Assembly: GCA_017853315.1 (NCBI GenBank)
Contig: JAFMJW010000007.1
Location: 1-40,933 of the forward strand
Direction of reading: 5' to 3'
Origin: Alphaproteobacteria bacterium
GTDB taxonomy: Bacteria; Desulfobacterota; Binatia; UBA12015
Length of the DNA stretch: 40,933 nucleotides
Part shown: positions 9,693 to 19,726 of the stretch, in pieces
How positions within the stretch are numbered: position 1 is the first letter of the stretch
Layout of the letters: each line of letters begins with the position of its first letter
The notes under the pieces: model-generated
Seen by the model: only the letters and a program-made list of their open reading frames with translations
What the model was told of the DNA's origin: nothing
Databases searched by the model: none
Program-made: the position numbers and the translations under genes

Positions 9693-9896
9693 TCAGTGGA
9701 AGGACTTGGCGGGGGGCGCGTCGATCCCGCCCATCGCCTCGACGAAGTGCCCGAATTCCTCGTCCGGCATGTAGAGGTCGATCCCGTTCGCGTTGAACGT
9801 GATGCAGACCTGCACCTGGCCCTCGTCGTCGGTGAACCGGATGACGCGGAAGCAGTCGCACTCGTAGAGGGTCTCGTCGTCGTCGCGATCGCTCAT
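9693..9896 (-). CDS. Small conserved-looking hypothetical protein
   Basis: A 67-residue acidic protein that I do not recognise. It begins with a charged head (MSDRDDDETLYEC) and has Cys13, Cys15 and Cys31, a beta-rich core ('FRVIRFTDDEGQVQVCITFN') and an amphipathic end with 'MPDEEFGHFVEAM'. The ATG has a GGGGGA purine run about 7 bases upstream. It sits between the SMP-30-like gene and the Hsp15-like gene on the same strand. The compositional order looks like a genuine small fold, but it could be spurious. Confidence 0.6.
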   Translation of the reverse strand: MSDRDDDETLYECDCFRVIRFTDDEGQVQVCITFNANGIDLYMPDEEFGHFVEAMGGIDAPPAKSFH

Positions 9897-9995
9897 GGCC
9901 GTCCCCCGGAGTCCCCGGCGGGACTCCTCGCGAAAGGGTCCTACCCGGTCGGCAAGCGGAAGCCAACCGGCTCCATCGGCCGCACGCGACCGGGG

Positions 9996-10385
9996 TCAGC
10001 GCCCTCTCAGCCTCGAGATCGCCCTGCGGTCCCGCTTGCTCGGCCTCCCGGCGCCGCGCTCCGCGACCGGGAGTCCGTGCGCGCCGGGCCCGGGTCGCGG
10101 CTCGGGCGGAGGGCTGTGGTCGGCGTAGAGAAGCTCGGCCTCGCTCGCTGGCAGCCGCTTCTCGCCGAGCCGCAGGATCTCGAGGTCGCGCAGCCCGCGC
10201 TCGGTCCGGATGCGCACCCGGTCTCCCGCGCGCACGGCCTTGTGCGCGTTCGCGCGGGTCCCGTTCACCTCGACCCTGCCGCCCTCGCAGGCCTGCTGGC
10301 AGAGCGGGCGCGTCTTGAACACCCGCGCGGCGAGCAGCCAGCGGTCGATGCGCACCGAGGGCGATCCGTCGGGAGCCGAGTCCAC
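9996..10385 (-). CDS. hslR: Hsp15-like S4-domain RNA-binding protein
   Basis: The 129-residue protein carries one S4 domain at about residues 12-60 ('RIDRWLLAARVFKTRPLCQQACEGG' split over two helices, then 'VEVNGTRANAHKAVRAGD') and a basic, disordered tail. HslR/Hsp15 binds stalled 50S subunits carrying peptidyl-tRNA and helps recycle them. The length fits the family. Start is GTG at 10385; six bases upstream lies a -10-like CAATCA with TTGCGC 17 bases further, and no ribosome site is seen. Divergent from the GNAT gene. Confidence 0.85.
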   Translation of the reverse strand: MDSAPDGSPSVRIDRWLLAARVFKTRPLCQQACEGGRVEVNGTRANAHKAVRAGDRVRIRTERGLRDLEILRLGEKRLPASEAELLYADHSPPPEPRPGPGAHGLPVAERGAGRPSKRDRRAISRLRGR

Positions 10386-10391
10386 GCCGTT

Positions 10392-10420
10392 TGATTGCCG
10401 CCGTGCCGCGCGCGGCGCAA
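10392..10420 (-). promoter_or_regulatory. Candidate leaderless promoter of hslR
   Basis: TTGCGC (complement of 10415-10420), a 17-base spacer and a weak -10 CAATCA (complement of 10392-10397), six bases before the GTG start. The -10 match is poor; the layout repeats elsewhere in the window. Confidence 0.35.
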
Positions 10421-10431
10421 GTCGCCTCGCC

Positions 10432-10460
10432 TTGCACCTGGTGGCGTCACGGCGACATGC
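10432..10460 (+). promoter_or_regulatory. Candidate leaderless promoter of GNAT gene
   Basis: TTGCAC (10432-10437), 17-base spacer, ACATGC (10455-10460), seven bases before GTG 10468. It is back-to-back with the hslR promoter. The -10 is weak. Confidence 0.35.
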
Positions 10461-10467
10461 TGCGGAC

Positions 10468-10953
10468 GTGGGAACCGGGGACCCGGCAGAGCGGCTCTCG
10501 ATCCGTCGGGGCGAGCCGCGCGACCGCGCCTGGATCGTGCGGTCCTCGCACGCGACGTTCGCGGGCTTCGGCGACTACGGGGACATCATCGACCGCTGGC
10601 TTTCGGCCCGGGGCGTCGCGAGCGTGGTCGCGGAGGAGCAGGCGCGCCCGCTCGGCTTCTCGATCCTCTACCCGCACCGCCGCCTCGGCTTGCTCCGGCC
10701 GTCGTTCGTCGAGCTGGTCGCGATCGTGGTCGAGCCCGGACGGCGTGATCGCGGGCTCGGGCGTTCGCTGCTCGACCGCTCGGAGCTCGTCGCGCGGGCG
10801 TGGGGCGCCCGCGAGGTGCGGCTGCACACGGCGCGCGAGAACGACGGCGCGCAGCGCTTCTTCCTGCGCGCCGGCTACCGGCCGCGGGAGGCGGAACCGA
10901 GTTTCTACCCGCGCGGGCAGGCCGCGATCGAGATGGCTCGCCGGTTCGGCTGA
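10468..10953 (+). CDS. GNAT-family N-acetyltransferase
   Basis: A 161-residue GCN5-related acetyltransferase. The fold begins with 'LSIRRGEPRDRAWIV', continues to the acetyl-CoA motif A 'LVAIVVEPGRRDRGLGRSLL' (with the R-x-x-G-x-G/A-type pyrophosphate loop) and ends with 'ARENDGAQRFFLRAGYRPRE', the usual motif B. The acceptor substrate cannot be predicted. No ATG fits the start: GTG 10468 is chosen because a promoter-like TTGCAC/ACATGC pair lies directly before it; GTG 10441 would add nine residues. Confidence 0.8.
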   Translation: MGTGDPAERLSIRRGEPRDRAWIVRSSHATFAGFGDYGDIIDRWLSARGVASVVAEEQARPLGFSILYPHRRLGLLRPSFVELVAIVVEPGRRDRGLGRSLLDRSELVARAWGAREVRLHTARENDGAQRFFLRAGYRPREAEPSFYPRGQAAIEMARRFG

Positions 10954-10963
10954 CGGCGTCCGC

Positions 10964-11512
10964 TCAGCGGGCGCGCCGGAGCAGGAGCTCGAGGTAGCTC
11001 TCGGCGATGGGGGCGGCGTCCGCGAGCCCGAGCCGGCGCAGCGCGCCGTCGAGGGCCCGGCGTCCCGACGCGACGTCCTCGGCCGCGACCTCCACTTCGC
11101 AGAAGCGGCCGAGTCCCTCGACGTCGTCGATGCTCACGACGACGGCGTCGTCGGGGCCGGGCAGGCGCCACTCGACCCGCCGCTTCGCGACGGTCGCGAC
11201 GGCGCGAAACCCGAGTCGCTCGAAGAGCAGGGCCGCGGTGTCCCCGTCGGTCGCGAGCGCGAACTCGATCTCCTCGCGCGTCTTGCGCGGCGGATCGAGC
11301 TTCGGGCCCTTCCAGGTCACGCGCAGCTCGTCCCCGTCGTGCCGCAGGCGCAGCGCCTCGTCGGTCGCGGCGAAGTCGCGCGAGGGATGCGCGAGGTAGA
11401 CGTCCGATTGCAGGTGTTCCGGACCCGCGACGGCACCGAGCTCGGCCAGCCTCGCGAGCAGGCGCGCGTGGCGGTCGCCCTCGAGCGCGAGCTTGACCTC
11501 AGCCTCGAGCAA
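10964..11512 (-). CDS. CYTH-domain protein (class IV adenylate cyclase/triphosphatase-like)
   Basis: The 182-residue protein opens with the E3-x-E5-x-K7 signature of the CYTH triphosphate tunnel ('LEAEVKLAL') and keeps the charged strands 'LRLRHDGDELRVTWKGP', 'REEIEFALA', 'KRRVEWRL' and 'VSIDDVEGLGRFCEVEV'. CYTH proteins include CyaB-type adenylate cyclases, inorganic triphosphatases and thiamine triphosphatases. 'DDVEGLGRFCEVE' is typical of the CyaB-like group, but cyclase activity should not be assumed. It overlaps the 3' end of the upstream LeuD-like gene by 14 bases, implying translational coupling. Confidence 0.85.
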   Translation of the reverse strand: MLEAEVKLALEGDRHARLLARLAELGAVAGPEHLQSDVYLAHPSRDFAATDEALRLRHDGDELRVTWKGPKLDPPRKTREEIEFALATDGDTAALLFERLGFRAVATVAKRRVEWRLPGPDDAVVVSIDDVEGLGRFCEVEVAAEDVASGRRALDGALRRLGLADAAPIAESYLELLLRRAR

Positions 11513-11996
11513 GCAGCGCCTCCCGCAGCGCCGCGAGACGGTCCTCGCCCAGGTTGCGGATGGGAAAGCGGTCGCCCGAGCTCATGTTCACGACGCGCCC
11601 GCCCTCGAGGTCGACGCGAAGTCGCGCCCCGGTGTGGATGACCAGCGCCTCGTTCAGCTGCACGGCCGGCAGGCCGATGCGGTCGGCGGAGCGCTCGAAG
11701 GAGGGGTCGAACGAGTGCGCGACGACGGCGGCGATGCCCGCCTCCCGGAGCGCGCACGCGGCCGCGTCGGCGACCGCGCCGTGCCCGAATCCGCCGCCTC
11801 CGACCAGGAAGTCCCCCGCGGCGATCCGGTCGGCGAGCGTGGGGTCGATCGGGGAGAGGATCGGTCCGCCGCGCTCCCCGCCCGGGAGGATCAACTCCGA
11901 GGGGACGTCGAGCCCGAGCGCCCAGGCCGTGCCGACCAGGATCGGAAGGCGGACCTGCCAGCGCTCTCGCGCGGTCGACTCCTCGTCGGCGGCCAT
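11499..11996 (-). CDS. Degenerate aconitase-swivel (LeuD-like) protein
   Basis: This 165-residue protein aligns over its length with the small subunit of 3-isopropylmalate dehydratase: 'GTAWALGLDVPSELILPG' (usual DTD-x-I-x-P region), 'AGDFLVGGGGFGHG', 'ALREAGIAAVVAHSFDPSFE', 'RIGLPAV' and 'LRVDLEGGRVVNMSSGDRFPI'. The substrate-binding loop that is normally GCGSSREHA reads GHGAVADAA (71-79), and the DTD motif reads VPS (31-33), so the residues that hold isopropylmalate are missing. No large subunit is nearby. It is probably not a functional dehydratase; the role is unknown. The ATG at 11994-11996 is chosen by the domain start. Pairs with the CYTH gene. Confidence 0.75.
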   Translation of the reverse strand: MAADEESTARERWQVRLPILVGTAWALGLDVPSELILPGGERGGPILSPIDPTLADRIAAGDFLVGGGGFGHGAVADAAACALREAGIAAVVAHSFDPSFERSADRIGLPAVQLNEALVIHTGARLRVDLEGGRVVNMSSGDRFPIRNLGEDRLAALREALLARG

Positions 11997-12042
11997 GCCC
12001 CACCTATCGCGGACCGCGGCCGCGAACGCTAGGAGCAGGGCC

Positions 12043-12825
12043 ATGCGGATCCTCGTGTCCAACGACGACGGCATCCTCGCCCCGGGGATCGCGGCGCTCG
12101 CCGACGCGCTCGCGCAGGTGGCGGAGATCGACGTGGTGGCGCCGATGTCGGGGCAGAGCGGGGCGGCCCACGCGATCACGTTCATGACGCCGCTCATCAC
12201 CGAGCGGATCTCGGTCGGCGGGCGGCCCTTCGGCTGGGGAGTCGACGGGAGCCCGGCGGACTGCGTGAAGGTCGGAGTCCACGAGCTCTGCGAGGCGCGG
12301 CCCGACCTGGTCGTCTCGGGCATCAACGCCGGCTCGAACCTGGGCGTCGACGTGATCTACTCGGGCACGGTGGCGGCCGCCGTCGAGGCCGCGTTCATCG
12401 GGATTCCCTCGATCGCCTTCTCGCTCGAGGTCGGGGGCGGGTTCGATTTCGCGGGCGCGGGGCGCCACGCGCGCGAGATCGTGCTGCGTGCCGTCGAGCT
12501 CGGGATCAGCCCCGGCATGGTGCTGAACGTCAACATTCCGCGTCTCGACCGGGGCGAGCCGCGCGGCGTGCGCGTCGTGCCGCAGAGCACGGCTCCGTGG
12601 ACCGACAGCTACGATCGCAGGACCGACCCGCGGGGCCGCACCTACTTCTGGCTCGGCGACGCGGGAGGGCGGGCCGCCGAGGACGATCCGGACACGGACC
12701 TGATGGCGCTGCGCGCGGGCTACGTGACGATCACCCCGCTCCAGTACGACCTCACCCAGTACGCGCAGCTCGAGCACCTGCAGTCCTCGTGGGTCGCGGG
12801 CGGGTCGGGGCCGACGCGCCGCTGA
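12043..12825 (+). CDS. surE: 5'-nucleotidase SurE
   Basis: SurE is a metal-dependent phosphatase acting on nucleoside monophosphates and short polyphosphates. The 260-residue protein starts with the metal-binding 'ILVSNDDGILAPG' (D8, D9), has 'APMSGQSGAAHAIT' carrying the metal-ligating serine, and 'VVSGINAGSNLGVDVIYSGTVAAA' residues 93-116 with the conserved Asn. Length is typical. The AGGAG six or seven bases before ATG could be a ribosome site; it overlaps TAGGAG (12030-12035), which with TCGCGG (12007-12012) at 17 bases also fits the local promoter layout. Divergent from the LeuD-like gene. Confidence 0.95.
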   Translation: MRILVSNDDGILAPGIAALADALAQVAEIDVVAPMSGQSGAAHAITFMTPLITERISVGGRPFGWGVDGSPADCVKVGVHELCEARPDLVVSGINAGSNLGVDVIYSGTVAAAVEAAFIGIPSIAFSLEVGGGFDFAGAGRHAREIVLRAVELGISPGMVLNVNIPRLDRGEPRGVRVVPQSTAPWTDSYDRRTDPRGRTYFWLGDAGGRAAEDDPDTDLMALRAGYVTITPLQYDLTQYAQLEHLQSSWVAGGSGPTRR

Positions 12826-12878
12826 GGGTCGCAGCCGGCGTCGCCCGCATGCGGATCGCCGCGCGGGGCAAGCCCGAA

Positions 12879-12906
12879 TTGCCGATCCCGGGTCGCATGG
12901 TACCTC
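12879..12906 (+). promoter_or_regulatory. Candidate leaderless promoter of hisS
   Basis: TTGCCG (12879-12884), 16-base spacer, TACCTC (12901-12906), then eight bases to the ATG at 12915. The sequence before ATG is pyrimidine-rich and lacks a ribosome site, which favours initiation at the transcript end. Confidence 0.45.
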
Positions 12907-12914
12907 CTCCCGCC

Positions 12915-14197
<1,283 letters not shown>

Positions 14198-14201
<4 letters not shown>

Positions 14202-16000
14202 CGACGGAGGAGACGACCCAGGTCGCGACGGAACCGCTCGGCGACTGGCGGCGCGACACCAACTGCGGGGTGCCGCGCCTCGAGCACGTCGGCCGGGAGT
14301 TCACCGCGATGGGGTGGGTCGCGACCCGTCGCGACCACGGCGGCATCGTCTTCATCGACCTGCGCGACCGTACCGGCATCCTCCAGGTGGTCTTCGACCC
14401 CGACGACAGCCCGGATGCGCACCGCCGGGCCCACGGGCTGCGCAGCGAGTGGGTGATCGCGGTCCGCGGCCGGATCGCCGCCCGGCCGGCGGAGACCGTG
14501 AACCCCGACCTGCCGACCGGACAGGTCGAGCTGCGGGTCCAGGAGCTCCGGGTGCTCGGCTCTTCGCGGGCGCTGCCGTTCGCGCTCGACGACGACGACC
14601 AGACCAACGAGAGCGTCCGGCTGAAGCATCGCTACCTCGATCTCCGCCGCCCGCGGCTCACGCACAACCTGCTCTCGCGCCACCGCGCGACGTCGGCGGT
14701 GCGCCGCTACCTGGACGAGCAGGGATTCGTCGACCTCGAGACGCCGATCCTCACCCGCTCGACCCCCGAGGGGGCGCGCGACTACCTGGTGCCGAGCCGC
14801 GTGAACCCCGGCTCGGTCTACGCGCTGCCGCAGTCGCCGCAGATCTTCAAGCAGATCCTCATGGTCGCGGGCTTCGAGCGCTACTACCAGGTGTGCCGCT
14901 GCTTCCGCGACGAGGACCTGCGCGCCGACCGCCAGCCGGAGTTCACGCAGATCGACCTCGAGATGTCCTTCGTCGGGCAGGAGGACGTGCTGCGCCTGAC
15001 CGAGGGGCTGCTCGTCGCGGGCGCGTCGGCGATCGGCGCGCCGCCGCCGGAGACGCCGTTTCCCCGGATGACCTACCACGAGGCGACGACGCGCTTCGGC
15101 ACGGACCGCCCCGACACCCGCTTCGGGCTCGAACTGGTCGAGCTCTCCGACCTCCTGCGCGAGACCAAGGCGCGGATCCTGGCCGAGGTCGTGGCGCGCG
15201 GCGGGATCGTCTCGGGAATCGTCGCCGACGACGGCGCGCGGCTGTCGCGTCGCGAGCTCGACGAGCTGGTCGCCTGGGTCCAGACGCTCGGCGCGGGCGG
15301 GCTCGCCTGGATCCGCGCCAACGAGGACGGGTGGCAGTCGCCGCTCGCGAAGTTCTTCGACGAGGGCGAGCGCGAGCGGATCTGCGAGCGCACGGGCCTG
15401 CGCGTCGGCGGGGTGCTCTTCCTGGTCGCCGGACCGCGCAAGCATGCCCAGTCGGTGCTCGGCCAGCTGCGCCTGCGCCTCGCGCAGATGCTCGGCAAGA
15501 TCCCCGAGGGTCGCTGGAACTACCTCTGGGTGACCGAGTTCCCGCTGCTCGAGGAGAACGCCGAGGCGAAGCGACTGGTGGCGGTGCACCACCCGTTCAC
15601 CGCCCCTTTCGAGGAGGACCTCGACAAGCTCGAAAGCGCCCCGGAGTCGGTGCGCGCGCTCGCCTACGACGTGGTGCTGAACGGCACCGAGCTCGGCGGC
15701 GGCAGCATCCGGATCCACCGCCCCGAGGTGCAGGCGCGCGTCTTCCGCGCGCTCGGCATCGACCCGGAGCAGCAGCGCGAGCAGTTCGGCTTCCTGCTCG
15801 ACGCTCTCTCCTTCGGCGCGCCCCCGCACGGCGGGCTCGCGCTCGGTCTCGACCGCCTGTGCATGCTGTGGCTCGGCGAGAGCTCGATCCGCGACGTGAT
15901 CGCGTTCCCCAAGACCCAGCGGGCGGCGGACCCGATGAGCGACGCCCCGGCGCCGCCGGCCCCGGGCCAGCTGCGCGATCTCGGATTGCGGCCGATCTGA
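14198..16000 (+). CDS. aspS: Aspartate--tRNA ligase, probably non-discriminating
   Basis: The 600-residue enzyme has the OB-fold anticodon domain (about 20-125), class II motifs ('FRDEDLRADRQPEFTQIDLE' is motif 2, 'GLALGLDRLCML' motif 3) and the bacterial GAD insertion (about 295-440). In the anticodon domain 'RRDHGG' puts His at residue 47, the position where non-discriminating AspRS such as that of Pseudomonas aeruginosa has His31 and E. coli has Leu. The second determinant, Gly83 there, is Glu99 here, so the call is tentative. A non-discriminating enzyme would require GatCAB elsewhere. ATG overlaps the hisS stop (ATGA) and follows GGGGGAGG. Confidence 0.95.
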
Positions 16001-16030
16001 CGCATCCTCCCGCGCCGGGGCTGGCTCGCT

Positions 16031-17152
16031 TCAGCCGCGAGCCGTCTCGAGTCCCTCGGCGCGGGGCAGTCCGGGGAAGGCGGCGGCGACGCCGGGGTGC
16101 TCGATGCGGCCGTCGTCCACGTTGAGCGACCGCCGCAGCGCGGCGCTCGTCGCGAGCGCCGCGCCGACGCCGTGGTCGGCGACCTGGAGCGCGTAGCCGA
16201 GCGTCGCGTTCGTGAGCGCGTGGGTCGAGGTGTGGGGGACGATCCCGGGCATGTTCGTCACGCAGTAGTGGACGACGCCCTCCTCGACGTAGATCGGGTC
16301 GTCGTGGTTCGTCGGTCGCGACGTCTCCGACGAGCCGCCCTGGTCGATCGAGACGTCGACGATCGCCGCCCCGTCCTTCATCGCGGCGACGAGCGCCCGC
16401 GAGAGCAGCTTCGGGGCCCGCGCGCCGGGGATGAGCACCGTTCCCACCACCAGGTCCGCCGCGAGGCACTCCTCCTCGACGTTGGCGCGGTTCGACATGA
16501 CCGTGTTCACGTGACCGCCGAGGACGTCGCGGACGTAGCGCAGGCGGGCCGAGTTCACGTCGAGGATCGTGACGTCGGCGCCGATCCCGGCCGCGACCTG
16601 GCAGGCGCTCGTGCCAGCGATGCCCGCGCCGAGGATCACGACGCGGCCCGGTTTCACGCCCGAGACGCCCGAGAGCAGGATCCCGCGCCCGCCGTTCTGG
16701 TGCTCGAGGCACCACGCCCCGACCTGGATCGACAGACGCCCGGCGACCTCGCTCATGGGCGCGAGCAGCGGGAGCGATCCGTCGTCGAGCTGGAGGGTCT
16801 CGTAGGCGAGGGCGGTCGCGCCCGAGTCGATCAGCGCGCGGGTGAGTTCCTCGCCCGCCGCGAGATGGAGGTAGGTGAAGAGCACGAGGCCCCGCCGCAG
16901 CCGCGACATCTCCGGCCCGACCGGCTCCTTCACCTTGAGCACGAGCTCGGCGTCCGCCCAGAGCCGGTCCGGGTCGTCGACGATTCGCGCGCCGGCCTCG
17001 AGGTAGCGCGCGTCCGGGAGCCCGGAGCCCGCACCGGCTCCGCGTTCGAACAGCACCTCGTGCCCGTGGGCGACGAACGCGGCCGCGCCGGCCGGCGTGA
17101 GCGCGACGCGCTTCTCCTCGGCCTTGATCTCCCGGGGCACGCCGACTCGCAT
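16031..17152 (-). CDS. ald: Alanine dehydrogenase
   Basis: Ald interconverts L-alanine and pyruvate with NAD and ammonia. The 373-residue length is standard. Visible features are the N-terminal '[19 protein letters not shown]' with substrate-binding R15, K75 in 'LKVKEP', catalytic H96 in 'TYLHLAAG', the Rossmann motif '[20 protein letters not shown]', and '[20 protein letters not shown]' with the catalytic aspartate. The ATG at 17150-17152 has no ribosome site but lies eight bases after a TACGGT -10 with TTGGAT at 17 bases. Divergent from the folD-glycine cleavage operon, so both strands here handle small amino acid nitrogen and carbon. Confidence 0.95.
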   Translation of the reverse strand: MRVGVPREIKAEEKRVALTPAGAAAFVAHGHEVLFERGAGAGSGLPDARYLEAGARIVDDPDRLWADAELVLKVKEPVGPEMSRLRRGLVLFTYLHLAAGEELTRALIDSGATALAYETLQLDDGSLPLLAPMSEVAGRLSIQVGAWCLEHQNGGRGILLSGVSGVKPGRVVILGAGIAGTSACQVAAGIGADVTILDVNSARLRYVRDVLGGHVNTVMSNRANVEEECLAADLVVGTVLIPGARAPKLLSRALVAAMKDGAAIVDVSIDQGGSSETSRPTNHDDPIYVEEGVVHYCVTNMPGIVPHTSTHALTNATLGYALQVADHGVGAALATSAALRRSLNVDDGRIEHPGVAAAFPGLPRAEGLETARG

Positions 17153-17160
17153 CGGCCGCG

Positions 17161-17189
17161 ACCGTATCCGCAGAGGCGCGGAGATCCAA
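17161..17189 (-). promoter_or_regulatory. Candidate leaderless promoter of ald
   Basis: TTGGAT (complement of 17184-17189), a 17-base spacer and TACGGT (complement of 17161-17166), ending eight bases before the ATG. No ribosome site follows. Confidence 0.55.
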
Positions 17190-17222
17190 GCGTCTCGCAT
17201 CGGGGCCGAAGCGCGGCGCGGC

Positions 17223-17251
17223 TGGACACGATCGGGGGGTGCCTGTACGAA
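17223..17251 (+). promoter_or_regulatory. Candidate leaderless promoter of folD-gcv operon
   Basis: TGGACA (17223-17228), 17-base spacer, TACGAA (17246-17251), then eight bases to ATG 17260. It is back-to-back with the ald promoter. No glycine-riboswitch-like leader could fit. Confidence 0.5.
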
Positions 17252-17259
17252 ACGCGGCG

Positions 17260-18126
17260 ATGGCGGACACGGAGAGCGGTCGGGCACGCGTGATCGACGG
17301 GAAGGCGGTCGCGGCGAAGGTGCGCGCCGAGGTGCGCGAGCGGGTCGCGGCCTTGAAGACGCGCGGCGTCGAGCCCGGCCTCGCGACGGTGCTGGTCGGC
17401 GACGACCCGGCGTCGGCGATCTACGTCGGGAACAAGGAACGGATCTGCCGGGAGATCGGCATGGCCTCCTTCGGCTTCCGCCTGCCCGCCACGACCGGCC
17501 GCGCGGAGCTCCTCGCCCTGGTCGACGAGCTGAACCGGCGGGACGACGTGCACGGCATCCTCGTCCAGCTGCCGCTGCCCGCCGGGCTCGATGCGAACGA
17601 GGTCATCGAGCGCATCGACCCGGCCAAGGACGTGGACGGCCTCCACCCCGCGAACCAGGGACGGCTCCTCGCCGGCACACCGGGTCTGCGGCCGTGCACG
17701 CCGAGCGGGGTGATGCGGCTCGTCGACGAGACCGGCGTCGACCCGAAGGGGCTGCAGGCAGTGGTCGTCGGCCGCAGCCTGCTGGTCGGCAAGCCCGTCG
17801 CGCTCATGCTCCTCGAGCGCCACGCGACCGTGACGATCTGCCACACGCGAACCCGCGACCTCGGCGCCGAGATCTCGCGCGGCGACCTCGTCGTCGCGGC
17901 GGCCGGCAAGCCCGGGGCGGTGCGCGGCGAGTGGATCAAGCCCGGCGCCATCGTGATCGACGTCGGCACGAACCGGACCGAGGCCGGGCTCGTCGGCGAC
18001 GTCGAGTTCGCAGCGGCCTCCCTGCGCGCCGGTTGGATCACGCCGGTCCCGGGGGGCGTCGGCCCGATGACCATCGCCATGCTCATGTCGAACACGGCCG
18101 ACGCGGCGTCGCGGCGGGCTCGCTGA
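17260..18126 (+). CDS. folD: Methylene-THF dehydrogenase/cyclohydrolase FolD
   Basis: FolD oxidises 5,10-methylene-THF to methenyl-THF and hydrolyses it to 10-formyl-THF. In this 288-residue protein the catalytic Tyr55 and Lys59 lie in 'SAIYVGNKE', followed by 'GILVQLPLP', '[13 protein letters not shown]', '[10 protein letters not shown]', the NADP loop '[18 protein letters not shown]' and '[15 protein letters not shown]'. ATG 17260 is preferred over GTG 17239 because it follows a promoter-like pair and gives the usual start. gcvT begins one base after the stop, so the product of glycine cleavage, methylene-THF, is used by the neighbour. Confidence 0.96.
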   Translation: MADTESGRARVIDGKAVAAKVRAEVRERVAALKTRGVEPGLATVLVGDDPASAIYVGNKERICREIGMASFGFRLPATTGRAELLALVDELNRRDDVHGILVQLPLPAGLDANEVIERIDPAKDVDGLHPANQGRLLAGTPGLRPCTPSGVMRLVDETGVDPKGLQAVVVGRSLLVGKPVALMLLERHATVTICHTRTRDLGAEISRGDLVVAAAGKPGAVRGEWIKPGAIVIDVGTNRTEAGLVGDVEFAAASLRAGWITPVPGGVGPMTIAMLMSNTADAASRRAR

Positions 18127-18127
18127 G

Positions 18128-19210
18128 ATGCGCCGCACGGCGCTCTTCGAGCTCCACCGCGAGGCGGGAGCCCGCTTCGTCGAGTTCGGCGGCTGGGAGA
18201 TGCCGGTGCAGTACCGCGGGGTCCTGGCCGAGCACGCGGCCGTGCGCGAGCGGGCCGGCCTCTTCGACGTCTCCCACATGGGAGAGATCGAGGTCGAGGG
18301 CCCCGGGGCGCTGGCACTCTGCCAGGACGTCGCGACGAACGACGCCTCGCGCATCGAGCCCGGGCACGCCCTCTACACGCCCTGGTGCGACGAGCGCGGA
18401 GGGACGATCGACGACACGATCCTCTACCGGCTCGCGCCCGAGCGCTGGATGTTCTGCGTGAACGCGTCGAACGCGGCCACCTGCGCCGCCTGGATCGCGG
18501 AGCGTGCACGGGGTCGCGAGGGTGTCCGCGTGCGCGATGCGAGCGACGCGACCGGCCTGCTCGCGCTGCAAGGGCCGGCCGCGGCCGAGGTGGCGGCGCG
18601 GCTCGGTGCCGGCGACCTGGCCGGGCTCCCCCGCTTCGGGGTCGCGGAGACCCGGGTCGCCGGGGTGTCCTGCATCGCCGCCCGCACCGGGTACACGGGC
18701 GAGGACGGGTTCGAGCTGTTCGCGCCGGTGGAGGACTCGCCGAGGCTCTGGCGGGCGATCCTGGAAGCGGGCGCACCGCTCGGGATCGAGCCGATCGGAC
18801 TCGGGGCGCGGGACACGCTGCGGCTGGAGGCGGCGCTTCCGCTCTACGGACACGAGCTCTCCCGCGAGATCTCCCCGCTCGAGGCGGGGCTCGGCTGGGC
18901 GGTTCGGCTCGACAAGGGCCCGTTCCGTGGACGCGACGCGCTCGCGGCGCAGAAGGCGAGCGGCCCTCCGCGGCGGCTCGTCGGGCTCCGGCTGGTCGAC
19001 CCGGGGATCGCCCGGGCCGACCACCCGGTGACGGCCGGCGACGAGGTCGTCGGCGTGGTGACGAGCGGCACGAAGTCGCCGACGCTCGGCCACGCGATCG
19101 CGCTTGCGCTGGTTCGCCGCGAAGCGGTAGACGCAGCCCTGGCCGTGGACGTGAGGGGCCGCCGTCTCCGGGCCGAGAGGGTGCCGCTCCCGTTCTACCG
19201 ACGCACCTGA
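18128..19210 (+). CDS. gcvT: Glycine cleavage T protein (aminomethyltransferase)
   Basis: GcvT releases ammonia from the aminomethyl-lipoyl arm of GcvH and passes the carbon to THF. The 360-residue protein has the canonical opening '[24 protein letters not shown]' (two adjoining pieces), '[16 protein letters not shown]', 'LALQGPAA', '[13 protein letters not shown]', '[19 protein letters not shown]' with the catalytic aspartate in 'ARDTLRLE', and a C-terminal barrel with '[19 protein letters not shown]'. It lies one base after folD and 31 bases before gcvH in one operon. Confidence 0.96.
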   Translation: MRRTALFELHREAGARFVEFGGWEMPVQYRGVLAEHAAVRERAGLFDVSHMGEIEVEGPGALALCQDVATNDASRIEPGHALYTPWCDERGGTIDDTILYRLAPERWMFCVNASNAATCAAWIAERARGREGVRVRDASDATGLLALQGPAAAEVAARLGAGDLAGLPRFGVAETRVAGVSCIAARTGYTGEDGFELFAPVEDSPRLWRAILEAGAPLGIEPIGLGARDTLRLEAALPLYGHELSREISPLEAGLGWAVRLDKGPFRGRDALAAQKASGPPRRLVGLRLVDPGIARADHPVTAGDEVVGVVTSGTKSPTLGHAIALALVRREAVDAALAVDVRGRRLRAERVPLPFYRRT

Positions 19211-19241
19211 ACCCCGCCCCCGACACCGACAGGACGAGAGC

Positions 19242-19634
19242 ATGGAATTCCCCGAGGAGCTCCGGTACACCCGCGACCACGAGTGGATCGCCGTCGACGG
19301 CGACGTCGCCACGGTCGGCATCACCGACCACGCCCAGCACGAGCTCGGCGACGTCGTCTTCGTCGAGCTTCCCGCGGTCGGCGAGAAGCTCGAACGGGCC
19401 GAGTCGCTCGGCGTGGTCGAGTCGACCAAGGCGGTGTCCGACGTCTTCGCGCCGATCTCGGGCGAGGTCGCCGAGGTGAACGACGGGCTGCCCGGCAGTC
19501 CCGAGCTCATCAACGAGGATCCCTACGGTGACGGCTGGATGGTGAAGATCAAGCTGGCGGGACCGCTCGATTCCGCGGGCCTCATGACCGCCGCCGAGTA
19601 CCGTGCCTACCTCGAGGAGTCCCCGGGGAGCTGA
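19242..19634 (+). CDS. gcvH: Glycine cleavage H protein
   Basis: GcvH is the lipoyl carrier that shuttles the aminomethyl group from GcvP to GcvT and electrons to the L protein. The 130-residue protein contains '[20 protein letters not shown]', '[13 protein letters not shown]' and the lipoylation site Lys63 in '[18 protein letters not shown]'. Length matches the family. The upstream GACGAGAG gives a modest ribosome site. No lipoyl-protein ligase, LipA or dihydrolipoyl dehydrogenase is in the window, so these must come from elsewhere. Confidence 0.97.
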   Translation: MEFPEELRYTRDHEWIAVDGDVATVGITDHAQHELGDVVFVELPAVGEKLERAESLGVVESTKAVSDVFAPISGEVAEVNDGLPGSPELINEDPYGDGWMVKIKLAGPLDSAGLMTAAEYRAYLEESPGS

Positions 19635-19673
19635 CGCGAGTCGCCCGAACGGCGCCCCGCGGGGGCTCGACCC

Positions 19674-19701
19674 TTGCCCGGTTGCGGGGCGTTGCTAGCA
19701 A
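19674..19701 (+). promoter_or_regulatory. Possible internal promoter before gcvPA
   Basis: TTGCCC (19674-19679), 16-base spacer, TAGCAA (19696-19701), 25 bases before the gcvPA ATG, in the longest gap (92 bases) of the operon. It may allow separate expression of the two P subunits. Confidence 0.3.
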
Positions 19702-19726
19702 GGAAGTGGATTCGCCGGCGATCGCC

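Noticed and set aside
11997-12326. N-terminal extension of the LeuD-like frame (up to 12326)
   Set aside because: It runs antisense through the surE start and adds no conserved sequence; ATG 11996 matches the domain boundary.
17153-17259. Glycine riboswitch before the folD-gcv operon
   Set aside because: The promoter-like boxes leave at most a few bases of leader, too short for an aptamer.
17239-17259. GTG 17239 as the folD start
   Set aside because: It would place the start before the -10-like TACGAA, and ATG 17260 gives the usual N-terminus.
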